A stretch of DNA of 64,000 bases from Streptomyces sp. DG2A-72 (GTDB taxonomy: Bacteria > Actinomycetota > Actinomycetes > Streptomycetales > Streptomycetaceae). The notes under the pieces were generated by a model that had not been told where the DNA came from, ran no database searches, and saw only the letters and a list, made by a program, of their open reading frames with translations. The translations under genes and the position numbers were made by a program. The stretch covers positions 7,216,001 through 7,280,000 of the forward strand of contig NZ_JASTLC010000001.1 of NCBI RefSeq assembly GCF_030499575.1, given 5' to 3'. Of the stretch, positions 43,184-51,311 are shown in pieces (within the stretch, counting starts at the first letter, position 1; each line of letters starts with the position of its first letter).

Positions 43184-44347
43184 TCACCCCGATGTCCTGC
43201 TTGCGGCACGCCATGCGTAGGTGAGGGCTTTGACCGAAGCGAATCGGTCGGCCGGATCATCGGCTGTGGCACGTTCTGTGATCGCCAGCTGTGAAGGCGA
43301 GCCCCGCCACTCCTGCTCCTCATCGCCGGCGTCCAGCAGCAGACGAAGCGCACGGCCAAGCTCAAACACGGTCGTCCGGATATCGATGGTCGAGCCCCTG
43401 ATGAACTCCTCGGGGGCCATGAAGCGCCTCGACCCCGGCAACCTATCGGCCTCCAGGATGAACGGACCGGGACGGTACTCGTCCAAGTCGCAGAGCATCA
43501 TGCGGTCGCAGTCGAAGTCGTACAACAGGCAGCCGTCGTAGAAGTCGACAGCGACGAGCCCCGCTCGCTCGACGGCTAGGTGCGCATCGAGGACTTGCTC
43601 CAGGACTCGGAGGGCCACCGGTACCGGGAGCCTGCGGAACCGGGCCATCGCACTGTCGGGAGCAGTACGGCCACCGTGGTGGGAGACGGTGGGGTGGTAC
43701 AGGACTGTGCCGTCCACCCATGGATAGACGAGAGCCAATCCACCGGCAATGTCGAAGGAGTGTTGGAGGGGCACGATCACCGGATGCTGGACGGCGGCAT
43801 GTACCTTCACTGCGCGGCGCAGCGAGACTGTCGCCTCCGACTCGGTCGCGCCCTTCACGAACCACTGCTCGTCACCGACGGTGACCCCGTATGACACGCA
43901 GCCGGAGTCCTGCTCCCGGAAGGCATGAAAGATGGTGCCTACCTCTTCAAGATAGGGCTCCAACGCGTCGACGGATTCAGCATTCAGCAGTGGGTGCGGT
44001 GGCATGACGCACGATCCTGCCAGCCCGGACGCATGACGGTGTGCGGCGCACGGTGGAAGAGCGAGCGACTCCCGGATGTCCTCGATCACCGCGAACAACG
44101 TCTTGGCGTTGATACTGGCCGTGCCTGGCCGGGAACCGTGCTCTTGACTGCACGACACCGTCACCGGAGGAAGTAAATGCACCGGATAGGCGTCCGCCAT
44201 CTCGTGGGCGATGATGCAGGCGATAGCCGAGTCCGTGATCAACGGCAGGTAGCGGCCGTGCTGCCCGAACGAGCCGACAGGCAGGATAGCCACGCTCGGC
44301 TGCTGCTCCTCGACGTCGGTGCTTGTGGTGGTTGGCAGCAGGTTCAC
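43184..44347 (-). CDS. Creatininase-like fragment fused to a protein-kinase-like domain
   Basis: One 387-residue frame. Residues 17-95 match the start of creatininase-family amidohydrolases (ILPVGSFGQHGRYLPLITD, SCSQEHG) but stop well short of a whole domain. From MPPHPLLNAESVDALEP at residue 115 onward it is kinase-like: WFVKGATESEA (Lys), VAVDFYDGCLLYDF (catalytic Asp region), CDLDEY (DFG position) and MAPEE. The kinase part could start alone at ATG 44005, with the creatininase part a decayed neighbour read in frame. Role unknown; it is divergent from the regulator at 44657. Confidence 0.7.
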   Translation of the reverse strand: MNLLPTTTSTDVEEQQPSVAILPVGSFGQHGRYLPLITDSAIACIIAHEMADAYPVHLLPPVTVSCSQEHGSRPGTASINAKTLFAVIEDIRESLALPPCAAHRHASGLAGSCVMPPHPLLNAESVDALEPYLEEVGTIFHAFREQDSGCVSYGVTVGDEQWFVKGATESEATVSLRRAVKVHAAVQHPVIVPLQHSFDIAGGLALVYPWVDGTVLYHPTVSHHGGRTAPDSAMARFRRLPVPVALRVLEQVLDAHLAVERAGLVAVDFYDGCLLYDFDCDRMMLCDLDEYRPGPFILEADRLPGSRRFMAPEEFIRGSTIDIRTTVFELGRALRLLLDAGDEEQEWRGSPSQLAITERATADDPADRFASVKALTYAWRAASRTSG

Positions 44348-44519
44348 GGAACTCCTGGATGATCAGGACGTCCGTGCGCACTTCGTGATCCGGCGTTGGG
44401 CTCGGCTCGGAGACTTCCACTGCGTTGCGCCGCAACGTAGGTAGTTCCCCACGGCATCGAGCGTTGGCCGTGATGGCGGACGAGTAGAACCCCGGCGCCT
44501 CGTGGACGCGTGGGTGTAG

Positions 44520-44536
44520 CCGGACAAAGTGTCCGG
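44520..44536. promoter_or_regulatory. GGACA-N3-TGTCC inverted repeat, copy 3
   Basis: CCGGACA-AAG-TGTCCGG lies in the divergent gap between the creatininase/kinase gene and the XRE-TPR regulator at 44657. It has the same core as the dyads near 14.9 and 16.4 kb, so it is probably the binding site of this regulator class. Nothing else is seen in 44348-44656. Confidence 0.6.
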
Positions 44537-44656
44537 CCCGTTCTAGGCCCGAAAGCGGATGTTGAGCACGGCACCGCAGCCCGAATCGCTCCCTGATCTC
44601 GCGGCCTGCTCGGCCGCTACCGTGGATGACGGACCAAAGTGGGGGAGGCAGCGCGC

Positions 44657-45889
44657 ATGCGTGGTCTTGGTGATCACCTCAGCATCGGAGAGCGTATCGC
44701 GTTCTACCGCGAGCGCCGGGGCTATACGCAGCCTGTCCTCGCCGGCCTCGTCGGTCACAGCACCGACTGGCTGTCGAAGATCGAGCGAGGCGTGCGGAAG
44801 CCGCCCAGGATCGACAAGCTCGCTGAGCTCGCTCGTGTACTGCGTATCCCGCTCGGTGACTTGATGGGTCAGCCCGTCCTCCTGGAGGACGAGGAAAAGC
44901 ACATGGACGACGTGCCGGCCGTCCGCGATGCGTCGATGAGCCCTCGGCGGCTGTCCAAGCTGCTGTTCGGTCCCACGGCGGAGCGGCAGTTGCCGCGGCC
45001 GGACCAGGCGCAGGTCTTCGTCGAGCGCGGCTGGGGCGACTACCAGGCCGGCGTTCTTGGCGACGTCATCGCCGCCCTGCCCGGCCTGCTGAGGACCGCC
45101 CAGGAGCTGGAAGACCTTCCGCATGGCGATCAGCGGAGACGCGGCCTCGCCGTCTCGGCTCGTACGCATCACCTGGCGGCGACCACCCTCGCCAAGGTCG
45201 GCGAGTCCGACCTGTCGTGGCTCGCGGCCGAGCGAGCCATGCGGGCCGCCGACGAATCCGAGGACCCGCTGTCGCTTGTGTCCGCTGCCCGCTCCGGCAC
45301 GCACGCACTGCTGGCCAACGGGCGCTACGAGGACGCCCTCGAACTCGGCGATACCGCGGCGGCCTGGCTCGCCAGTCAGGTTCACGACGACGACCCGGCC
45401 GCCTTGAGCCTGCTTGGCATGATTCACCTGCGAGCTGCTGTGGCCGCCGCACGTCACCAGGATCGCCCAACCGCCAACTCCCTACTGGAGAAAGCGAAGC
45501 GGCTCGCCGACCGGCTCGGTTCCGACGAGAACCACTGGCAGACCTGCTTCGGTTCGACGAACGTCGAGCTGCACCGCCTGTCGATCGAGCTTGACCTGGA
45601 GAACATCCCGTACGTCGTCGAGCATGGCGGCATCGACGTCTCCCACATGGCGGCGGAACGCGCCGTGTCCCATCGCATCGACTACGCCCGCGGCCTCTGC
45701 CTCAGGGGTCGCGTCGGCGAGTCCTTCAGCGAGCTGCGGGAGGCCGAAGGCACCTCGCCGCAGCTCCTGCGGAACAATCCACGCGTACGCGAGACCCTTC
45801 GCGACCTGAGGAAACAGTCCCCGGTCACCGGCGGCAGCCACTCGTCCGAGCTGCTGACCATGGCCCAACGATGCAGGGCGGTGCAGTGA
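44657..45889 (+). CDS. XRE-family regulator with TPR-like region, flavoprotein-linked
   Basis: A 410-residue regulator. The HTH at residues 8-65 reads GERIAFYRERRGYTQPVLAGLV and STDWLSKIERGVRKP in parts, and helical repeats fill the rest. It is distantly similar to the regulator at 14.9 kb. Its stop overlaps the flavoprotein start, a pairing seen repeatedly in Streptomyces, which implies one functional unit. ATG at 44657 has GGGGAGG upstream. Confidence 0.87.
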   Translation: MRGLGDHLSIGERIAFYRERRGYTQPVLAGLVGHSTDWLSKIERGVRKPPRIDKLAELARVLRIPLGDLMGQPVLLEDEEKHMDDVPAVRDASMSPRRLSKLLFGPTAERQLPRPDQAQVFVERGWGDYQAGVLGDVIAALPGLLRTAQELEDLPHGDQRRRGLAVSARTHHLAATTLAKVGESDLSWLAAERAMRAADESEDPLSLVSAARSGTHALLANGRYEDALELGDTAAAWLASQVHDDDPAALSLLGMIHLRAAVAAARHQDRPTANSLLEKAKRLADRLGSDENHWQTCFGSTNVELHRLSIELDLENIPYVVEHGGIDVSHMAAERAVSHRIDYARGLCLRGRVGESFSELREAEGTSPQLLRNNPRVRETLRDLRKQSPVTGGSHSSELLTMAQRCRAVQ

Positions 45890-46449
45890 GTTCGATGCAG
45901 GGCAAGGTGCTGGGCGTCGTCGGATCGAGCGCCGGCGGGATCGAGGAACTGCGAACAGGGCTCGTGGTCCCGGCACTCGAACGGGGCTGGACCGTCGCGG
46001 TCACGCTCACACCGACCGCAGGTCAGTGGCTCCGCGCGAGCGGGGAGACCACGGAGCTCGAAGGGCCGACCGGCCTTCCCGTACGGGCCGAATCACGCCT
46101 GCCGGGCGACTCCCGGCCGCATCCGCCAGTCGACTGCTACGTCGTCGCCCCGGCGAGTGCCAACACCGTCGCCAAGCTCGCCCTGGGGATCTCAGACAAC
46201 CAGGCGTTGACACAGGTCAACGAAGCCATCGGGACACTGGACGTCCCGGTAGTCGTCTGGCCCCGGGTGAACGCCGCGCATACTCGCCACCCCGCATGGG
46301 AGGGGCACATCAAAGCCCTTCACGATTCCGGGGTGCGGTTGATCTACGGAGACGAGGTGTGGCCGCTCGCCGAGCCGCGGGCAGGGATGCCGGGGCGCCG
46401 GTACCCGTGGGAAGCCGTACTGGATGAGGCCAGCAGGGCTGTCTCCTGA
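45886..46449 (+). CDS. Flavoprotein (HFCD/Dfp-like)
   Basis: A 187-residue flavoprotein of the phosphopantothenoylcysteine decarboxylase-like family. It has VLGVVGSSAGGIEELR, the conserved VVAPASANTVAKLALGISDN near residue 90, and PVVVWPRVNA. It should bind FMN. The His and other decarboxylase residues are not clear, so it may act as a redox or ligand sensor for the adjoining regulator. GTG at 45886 overlaps the previous stop as GTGA. Confidence 0.87.
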   Translation: MSSMQGKVLGVVGSSAGGIEELRTGLVVPALERGWTVAVTLTPTAGQWLRASGETTELEGPTGLPVRAESRLPGDSRPHPPVDCYVVAPASANTVAKLALGISDNQALTQVNEAIGTLDVPVVVWPRVNAAHTRHPAWEGHIKALHDSGVRLIYGDEVWPLAEPRAGMPGRRYPWEAVLDEASRAVS

Positions 46450-46483
46450 CGCTCCTTCAAGGATGCTAAAAACAAGAGGAATT

Positions 46484-46510
46484 GGCCCCGGACAGTCTGT
46501 CCGGGGCCTT
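46484..46510 (+). terminator. Rho-independent-type terminator after the flavoprotein
   Basis: An 11-bp perfect stem, GGCCCCGGACA with TGTCCGGGGCC, closes a 3-nt loop and is followed by TT, 34 bp past the stop. The inner GGACA-N3-TGTCC equals the operator core seen elsewhere, so it might bind the regulator as well. Confidence 0.65.
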
Positions 46511-46561
46511 CGTTGTGGCTGGCGCCAGTCTGAGGGCATCACCGACTACCGGAGGCAACGG

Positions 46562-47182
46562 GTGCCCGATCAGGGATTGAGTACGGCGCTCCCCGACACG
46601 AAGGCCTGGGGTGACGCATCCAGCAGCTGCCCGAGCGCACGCACGGATGGGATGGCCGGCAGTGACTACCCGTCTCGACGCTCGTCAGATGCCGCCCTCT
46701 CGCCGTCGGGCACGGAGCACATCGTCGTGAGCGCCGTGAGAAGCACGCCCACGCCTGCTGGCGTCACCCGCCTCTGCAGCCTCTGCCGGTGCCGTCTGAG
46801 CCGGTACAACAGGGAAGACCTGTGTGCCGGTTGCAGTCGCGACAACCGGCACCAGGAACGGACCGCGTGCAGCGTCCCCATGGGCGTCTGGCAGTTACCC
46901 GATGTCCGGCAAGCCTTGGTCAACCGAGAATTCGGGCGTATGTGCCAGCTGATCAGACAGCACGGTGGGATCCGCCAAGACGACATAGCCGCACTCACCG
47001 GCTTGAGCCAAGCCTTCCTGTCGATGCTCGAGTCCGGAGCCCGCAAGCTGACCAACATCGACAAGATCATTCAACTGCTGGATGGCCTGCAAGCTCCGCC
47101 AGAACTCACCGGGCCGATGCTGCGGCCTAGCATCCATCACCAGCTTCGTGGCTCTGCGTCGACGGCTCTCTCGCGGCGCTGA
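46562..47182 (+). CDS. Zinc-ribbon/HTH regulator (paralogue E)
   Basis: A 206-residue family member with a clear start: GTG six bases after GGAGG, just beyond the terminator. An N-terminal tail of about 70 residues precedes the Cys4 ribbon (CSLCRCRLSRYNR, then CAGC). The HTH (IRQDDIAALTGLSQAFLSML) and tail LTNIDKIIQLL and LTGPMLR follow. The well-placed start supports the long tail being real in this family. Confidence 0.82.
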   Translation: MPDQGLSTALPDTKAWGDASSSCPSARTDGMAGSDYPSRRSSDAALSPSGTEHIVVSAVRSTPTPAGVTRLCSLCRCRLSRYNREDLCAGCSRDNRHQERTACSVPMGVWQLPDVRQALVNREFGRMCQLIRQHGGIRQDDIAALTGLSQAFLSMLESGARKLTNIDKIIQLLDGLQAPPELTGPMLRPSIHHQLRGSASTALSRR

Positions 47183-47419
47183 CCTCGCTGTCTTCGCCGC
47201 CGACCGGGGCCTCCAGGCGTGAGGGGACGTCCAGGTGCGAGTCCACACGGATCCGCGTGGGAGCGTCGTGCTCCGTGGTGTCGGAGAAGAGGAACAGCGT
47301 GAGCAAGCCGACGGCCACGACGCCACCACCCTGTTCGCGGCACATCCCACCGCCCTTGGGGTCGCCGACGAGCAACTCGACGCCGCCCTCGCCGCGCTTA
47401 CTGGCGTCTTCCTGGTCTC

Positions 47420-47605
47420 CGGTGCGCAGCTGCCAGGATGCTCGGGATCCACTTCCGCAGCACGTCCGGCACACCGCTACGGTCCCGTCTGCCTGCTGGT
47501 GCTGCTCCAGGAGTGCGGGCACCAGGCGGCTCGTGGCCAGGCCGGAGGCGGTTGAGCGTGTGGACGAACGCCGACTGGTCCTGGAGGCCGACAGAGGATG
47601 CGGCC
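47420..47605 (-). pseudogene. Decayed C-terminal fragment of a seryl-tRNA synthetase
   Basis: On the minus strand, with frameshifts, one reads SAFVHTLN, then PALLEQHQQADGTVAV, then PDVLRKWIPSI. This matches YLHTLNASGLATSRLV and VPALLEQHQRADGTVAV in the intact SerRS at 41.4 kb. It is clearly a separate, diverged copy. The stretch 47183-47419 has no gene I can support. Confidence 0.8.
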
Positions 47606-47646
47606 CGGCTCACCTGGCAACTACTGGAGTTCGCTGCCGTGTCGCG

Positions 47647-49587
47647 TCACGGGAGACGCCTTCGGGCCCAGCGGTCGAGATGTAGCAAGGTGGCCAGCTT
47701 CCTCAGTTGTGGGGACATCTCCCGGAGTGTCACCGGTCGTGGCGGAGGTACGAGGTCGTCCCGGTTTTTTGACTCCTGGGCGGCTTTGAGCCAGCCCAGG
47801 TAGGCCGCCGAGAGGTCGCCGCCCGCGAGGTCCGCACGCAGGGGGAGGAGTGGCTTGAGCCAGGTGTTGGGCCGTTCCCGCCAGTGGGCGAGTTCGCCGT
47901 CGGCCTCCATGTGATCGAAGCTGACCAGCAGGTCGGCGCCACGCACCCGCGCTGAGAGACCGTGGCCGACGCGGCTGCCGAAGACAAAGGGTGTGACGGC
48001 TTCCAGCCCCAGCCGCGCTGTCGGCAGCCGGAACATCAGGCATCGCAGGCCGTACGCCTGGAACTCCAGGAAGGCATCGAAGGAGGAACACAGCAGCTCG
48101 TCGACTTCCCGCTCACCGAACAGCCGGCCGGGCTCGCTGTCCTCCTCGTCGTCCCAGGGGTCGTGGTCCCACACCATCCTGGTCGGGCTGAGCTTCGCTT
48201 TCGGGTAGCGGTCGGCGAGATCGGCGAGCTGCTCGGCCGAGAGGACCCGGTCCTCGTCCAGGACCTGGAACTCGAAGTACTGCCGATGGATGGAGTGCGT
48301 GGTGCGCGCCGGCTTGCGACGCTTCGGCCCCGGAGTGACCGCCTCGTCAAAGCCGTACTCGGCGTGCGCGTCGGCGATACCCAAGGTGACGCGTGGCTCC
48401 AGCGGATGCTCGCACACAATCGGCTCGAAGCCGTCGTAGTCCACAACCTCCCACGTGCCGCCATCCTGGTCGACGAGGGGACGGGTCAGGTCGTAGACAT
48501 CGCCCGTTGCCGGATCAGTCCAGCTCGCCGGCAACTCGTCGGCAATCCGTACGCGTTCGAGGGAGGCTGTGCGGCGGTGCTCCTCTAGATCCCACACGCG
48601 TATCCGATCACTGCCGTTGACCGCGAGCGCGATGGGGCGGCCGTACAGCGTCCCGCAGGCCAGCGATTCGACCTGGGCAATGTCCCGGCCGTCGAACAGG
48701 GGCGGTCCGACCTGGCGGCCGGTCCGCAGGTCCCACACCCGTACGTCCTCGCCGCCGCTGACGGCGACCGTCCGTCCGGCGACCGTGGTGAGCGCCACGG
48801 CGTCCACGTCCTTGGTGTGACCGTGCAGCGGCATGCCTGCCGGGTCGGGAGCCGCGAGATCCCACAGCCGTAGCGTGCGGTCTCTGCTGCCGGAGACGGC
48901 AATCGGACGCCCGTCGAGCAGTCCACATGCCACCGCCCGGATGGGACCGGTGTGGCCGGTGAGCGTGCGGCCGATCTGTTCGCGCCGCTCCAGGTCCCAG
49001 ACTCGTATGGTCTCGTCCTCGGCGGCCGACAGGGCGATCGGCTGGCCGTGCAGCACTCCACACGCCACCGACCGGATGACGCCGGTATGACCGCACAGCG
49101 GTTCGCCCAGCTGCGTGGCGGTGGCCACGTCCCAGATCCGTACGGTGCAGTCATAGCCGCCGCTCACGGCCACCAGCCGACCGTCCAATTGGGTGCAGGC
49201 CACGGCCCACTGCCCGGCGCCCGCGCGGCGCCCCGGCGGATGGGGCTGGACTTGGGCGCGGCCGAGCTGCCGCCGCTCGCTCAGGTCCCACACCCACAGA
49301 CCGCCACCCACTAGGACCGCGACGTGCCGCCCGTGCAATTCACCGTAGGCCACGCCCCATACCGGATCATGACCGCGGGGCTTGATAGGACGGCCCGTCT
49401 GCCGGTGATCGCCCATGTCCCACACCGCGACCGAGCGATCCTCGTTGCAGGTGAGCGCCACCGGCCGCCTGTCGCCGACCAGCCCGCACACGACCTTGCT
49501 GACGCGGCCCTGGCCCAGGGGCGGGAGGAGTTGCGCACCGAAGCGCACCGGCGTCTGCTGGCCAGCTTCTTGATCGTGCTCGATCAC
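47647..49587 (-). CDS. WD40-repeat protein with a C-terminal domain of unknown function
   Basis: A 646-residue protein. Residues 30-370 form about seven WD40 blades, such as GGYDCTVRIWDVATA, SAAEDETIRVWDLE and SGSRDRTLRLWDLAA, giving a beta-propeller for protein contacts. The last 270 residues form a separate domain (FEFQVLDEDRVLSAEQLADL, LEFQAYGLRCLMFRLP) that I cannot name. GTG at 49587 is chosen for AGGAGA upstream; the frame is open to 49686. It may scaffold a signalling or defence complex. Confidence 0.85.
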   Translation of the reverse strand: MIEHDQEAGQQTPVRFGAQLLPPLGQGRVSKVVCGLVGDRRPVALTCNEDRSVAVWDMGDHRQTGRPIKPRGHDPVWGVAYGELHGRHVAVLVGGGLWVWDLSERRQLGRAQVQPHPPGRRAGAGQWAVACTQLDGRLVAVSGGYDCTVRIWDVATATQLGEPLCGHTGVIRSVACGVLHGQPIALSAAEDETIRVWDLERREQIGRTLTGHTGPIRAVACGLLDGRPIAVSGSRDRTLRLWDLAAPDPAGMPLHGHTKDVDAVALTTVAGRTVAVSGGEDVRVWDLRTGRQVGPPLFDGRDIAQVESLACGTLYGRPIALAVNGSDRIRVWDLEEHRRTASLERVRIADELPASWTDPATGDVYDLTRPLVDQDGGTWEVVDYDGFEPIVCEHPLEPRVTLGIADAHAEYGFDEAVTPGPKRRKPARTTHSIHRQYFEFQVLDEDRVLSAEQLADLADRYPKAKLSPTRMVWDHDPWDDEEDSEPGRLFGEREVDELLCSSFDAFLEFQAYGLRCLMFRLPTARLGLEAVTPFVFGSRVGHGLSARVRGADLLVSFDHMEADGELAHWRERPNTWLKPLLPLRADLAGGDLSAAYLGWLKAAQESKNRDDLVPPPRPVTLREMSPQLRKLATLLHLDRWARRRLP

Positions 49588-49820
49588 CGGCACTCTCCTA
49601 CGACCGTCACCTTCAGCTTCGCCCCGGAGGGGCCCGAAGCCGCCTGACAGGTATGACCAGTTCACGGACTCATCAGTACCCCGCAAAAGGGCGCCCGCTT
49701 GCCCAAGCTACCGACTCCATACCCGGGTGCGGCGGAATTTTGAGGATCTTGTACTGGCCGACGCCGTAGGTGTGCCAACAGCGGTGCGTAAGGGTGGATG
49801 CCGGCCTGGGTTGGGGCAGC

Positions 49821-50318
49821 TCAGGCTGCTTGATGCTCGATCCGTGTGGATGCACCGGTTATTGGCGCGCGATCCTCATCAGCGTGTGAGGCGGTTACGG
49901 CTGCGGTCTCCTCTACGGAAGCGTGGATTGCCAGTTCGAACCAAGTCTTCTTCCCCGCTGTACAAGGCTGTGAGCCCCACTCGGTTGCCAATGCGTCAAC
50001 GAGGAAGAGACCCCGCCCGCTTTCGTCCATCGCCTCGGCCTGGGACGGACGTACCAAGTTGGGGTCAACGTCAGTGACTTCCACACGCAGCCGCTCTCCG
50101 GTCCACTGCACGGATACCACGCACGCGGCCTGCGTGTGCTTGACCGAGTTCGCGACCACTTCCCCAGTGAGCAACCGCAAGTCATTGCTCAGTTCCTCAT
50201 CCAGGGCCAGCCCAAGCCGCTGCGCGCGGTTGACAACACGGTCTCGCGCCGCTGGCACCGCCTCGACCGAGGGCAGGACAGTGAACGCATAGGGCGAATC
50301 TCCGGACAACCGGGGCAT
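49821..50318 (-). CDS. ATP-binding anti-sigma/HATPase_c-like protein
   Basis: A 165-residue Streptomyces-type RsbW-like protein. LLTGEVVANSVKHT is the N-box region (Glu and Asn), VEVTDVDPNLV is the G1 region and ESGRGLFLVDALATEWG is the G2 region. It ends in a short polar tail. It could phosphorylate or hold an anti-anti-sigma factor, though none is adjacent. It lies 168 bp downstream of operator copy 4. Confidence 0.85.
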   Translation of the reverse strand: MPRLSGDSPYAFTVLPSVEAVPAARDRVVNRAQRLGLALDEELSNDLRLLTGEVVANSVKHTQAACVVSVQWTGERLRVEVTDVDPNLVRPSQAEAMDESGRGLFLVDALATEWGSQPCTAGKKTWFELAIHASVEETAAVTASHADEDRAPITGASTRIEHQAA

Positions 50319-50486
50319 AGCTGTGACCTCTCGCGGGCGGGAGAGCTAGGGCATCGACGCGATCTCCCATAACTGAACGGATCGCTCGCCGACTTCACCG
50401 GGCGCATCCACAGGTACCCAAGCAATCCGACAGCAGCCCAGCAGGTGGCGGAGGACCACCATGGACCACAGGCGGCCTGACTCCCT

Positions 50487-50514
50487 ATCCCTGAGGTGAT
50501 ATCACTGCCGCAAT
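50487..50514. promoter_or_regulatory. Tandem-dyad operator, copy 4
   Basis: The core GTGATATCAC is intact (50496-50505) but the outer half-sites are degenerate. On the minus strand it faces the ATP-binding protein gene at a distance close to that of copy 1 from its gene. Nothing else is seen between 50319 and 50599. Confidence 0.6.
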
Positions 50515-50599
50515 TGTCATTGGAGCACGCTCAATGGCAGATCCGTTTGGAAGCAGACGGGGCGTCCTCTCCCGTCGGCTATAAGCCCCGATCGCTGCC

Positions 50600-51157
50600 C
50601 TACCGTTCCGCCTCAGCGAGCCGGGCTTCGACTCTGTGCACGGCAGCGCGTAGGTCTGCTTCGGCACGGCGGATGAAGCGGCCGACGGCGCTGTCGCGGC
50701 CGTACCGACTGAGGATCTCCGCCAAACGGGTATCAACCGTGGTCGGCACGCCGGTCGGCGCGGTCGTCATGTCGCAGTAGACCAACGCGTCCACCAACTC
50801 ACCGCGCTCGAGGACTGGGAACTCGGCTTCCAGCTCTTCCCGCAGCCCTCGCTCTTCGGCCTCCAGCACAGCGCACGAGTGATTGGCGACCAGCCGTACT
50901 AGACGTTCCTCCGCAGCCGAGTTGTCGCGGAGGCAGCGAGCCCCGTCGAGCGGATGGAACCCGGTCACGGCCAGCGACGGCGCATAGCCAATATCGTGCA
51001 GCATCGCAGCCGCCCACAAGAGCTCGGCATCCTCACCGAGGATTGCCGCCAGAGACTCCGCCCTTGCGGCAACGCCCTGAGAATGTGCCCAGCGGCGCGG
51101 TAGGGGGTCAGCCAGGAGAGACTCGGCCAGGTCGTGCGCCCACACCGTGAGGTCCAT
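50600..51157 (-). CDS. HD-domain phosphohydrolase
   Basis: A 185-residue HD-superfamily protein. WAHSQGVAARAESLA gives the first His, LLWAAAMLHDIGYAP the HD pair and HPLDGARCLRD the following His, with Asp in LVDALVYCDM. Such small HD proteins hydrolyse phosphoester bonds in nucleotides or act in tRNA/stringent-type metabolism; the substrate is unknown. Confidence 0.87.
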   Translation of the reverse strand: MDLTVWAHDLAESLLADPLPRRWAHSQGVAARAESLAAILGEDAELLWAAAMLHDIGYAPSLAVTGFHPLDGARCLRDNSAAEERLVRLVANHSCAVLEAEERGLREELEAEFPVLERGELVDALVYCDMTTAPTGVPTTVDTRLAEILSRYGRDSAVGRFIRRAEADLRAAVHRVEARLAEAER

Positions 51158-51311
51158 GCTCGGCAGACTATGGCGCAGAGTGAGGCAGCCGAGTGGTGAT
51201 CAGCAGAAGCACGGTAAAAACGTCGGCACGTGCCCAGCTCCCACGCGCAAGGCCAGCTCACCGGAGCGGCGTCGACGGTGCAGGTCATGCGGTGTCTCTG
51301 GGGCTGGTTGC

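Noticed and set aside
46484..46510. The strong hairpin after the flavoprotein as a fourth operator of the GGACA class
   Set aside because: Its 11-bp stem directly after a stop and a following TT fit a terminator better; operator function is possible but secondary.
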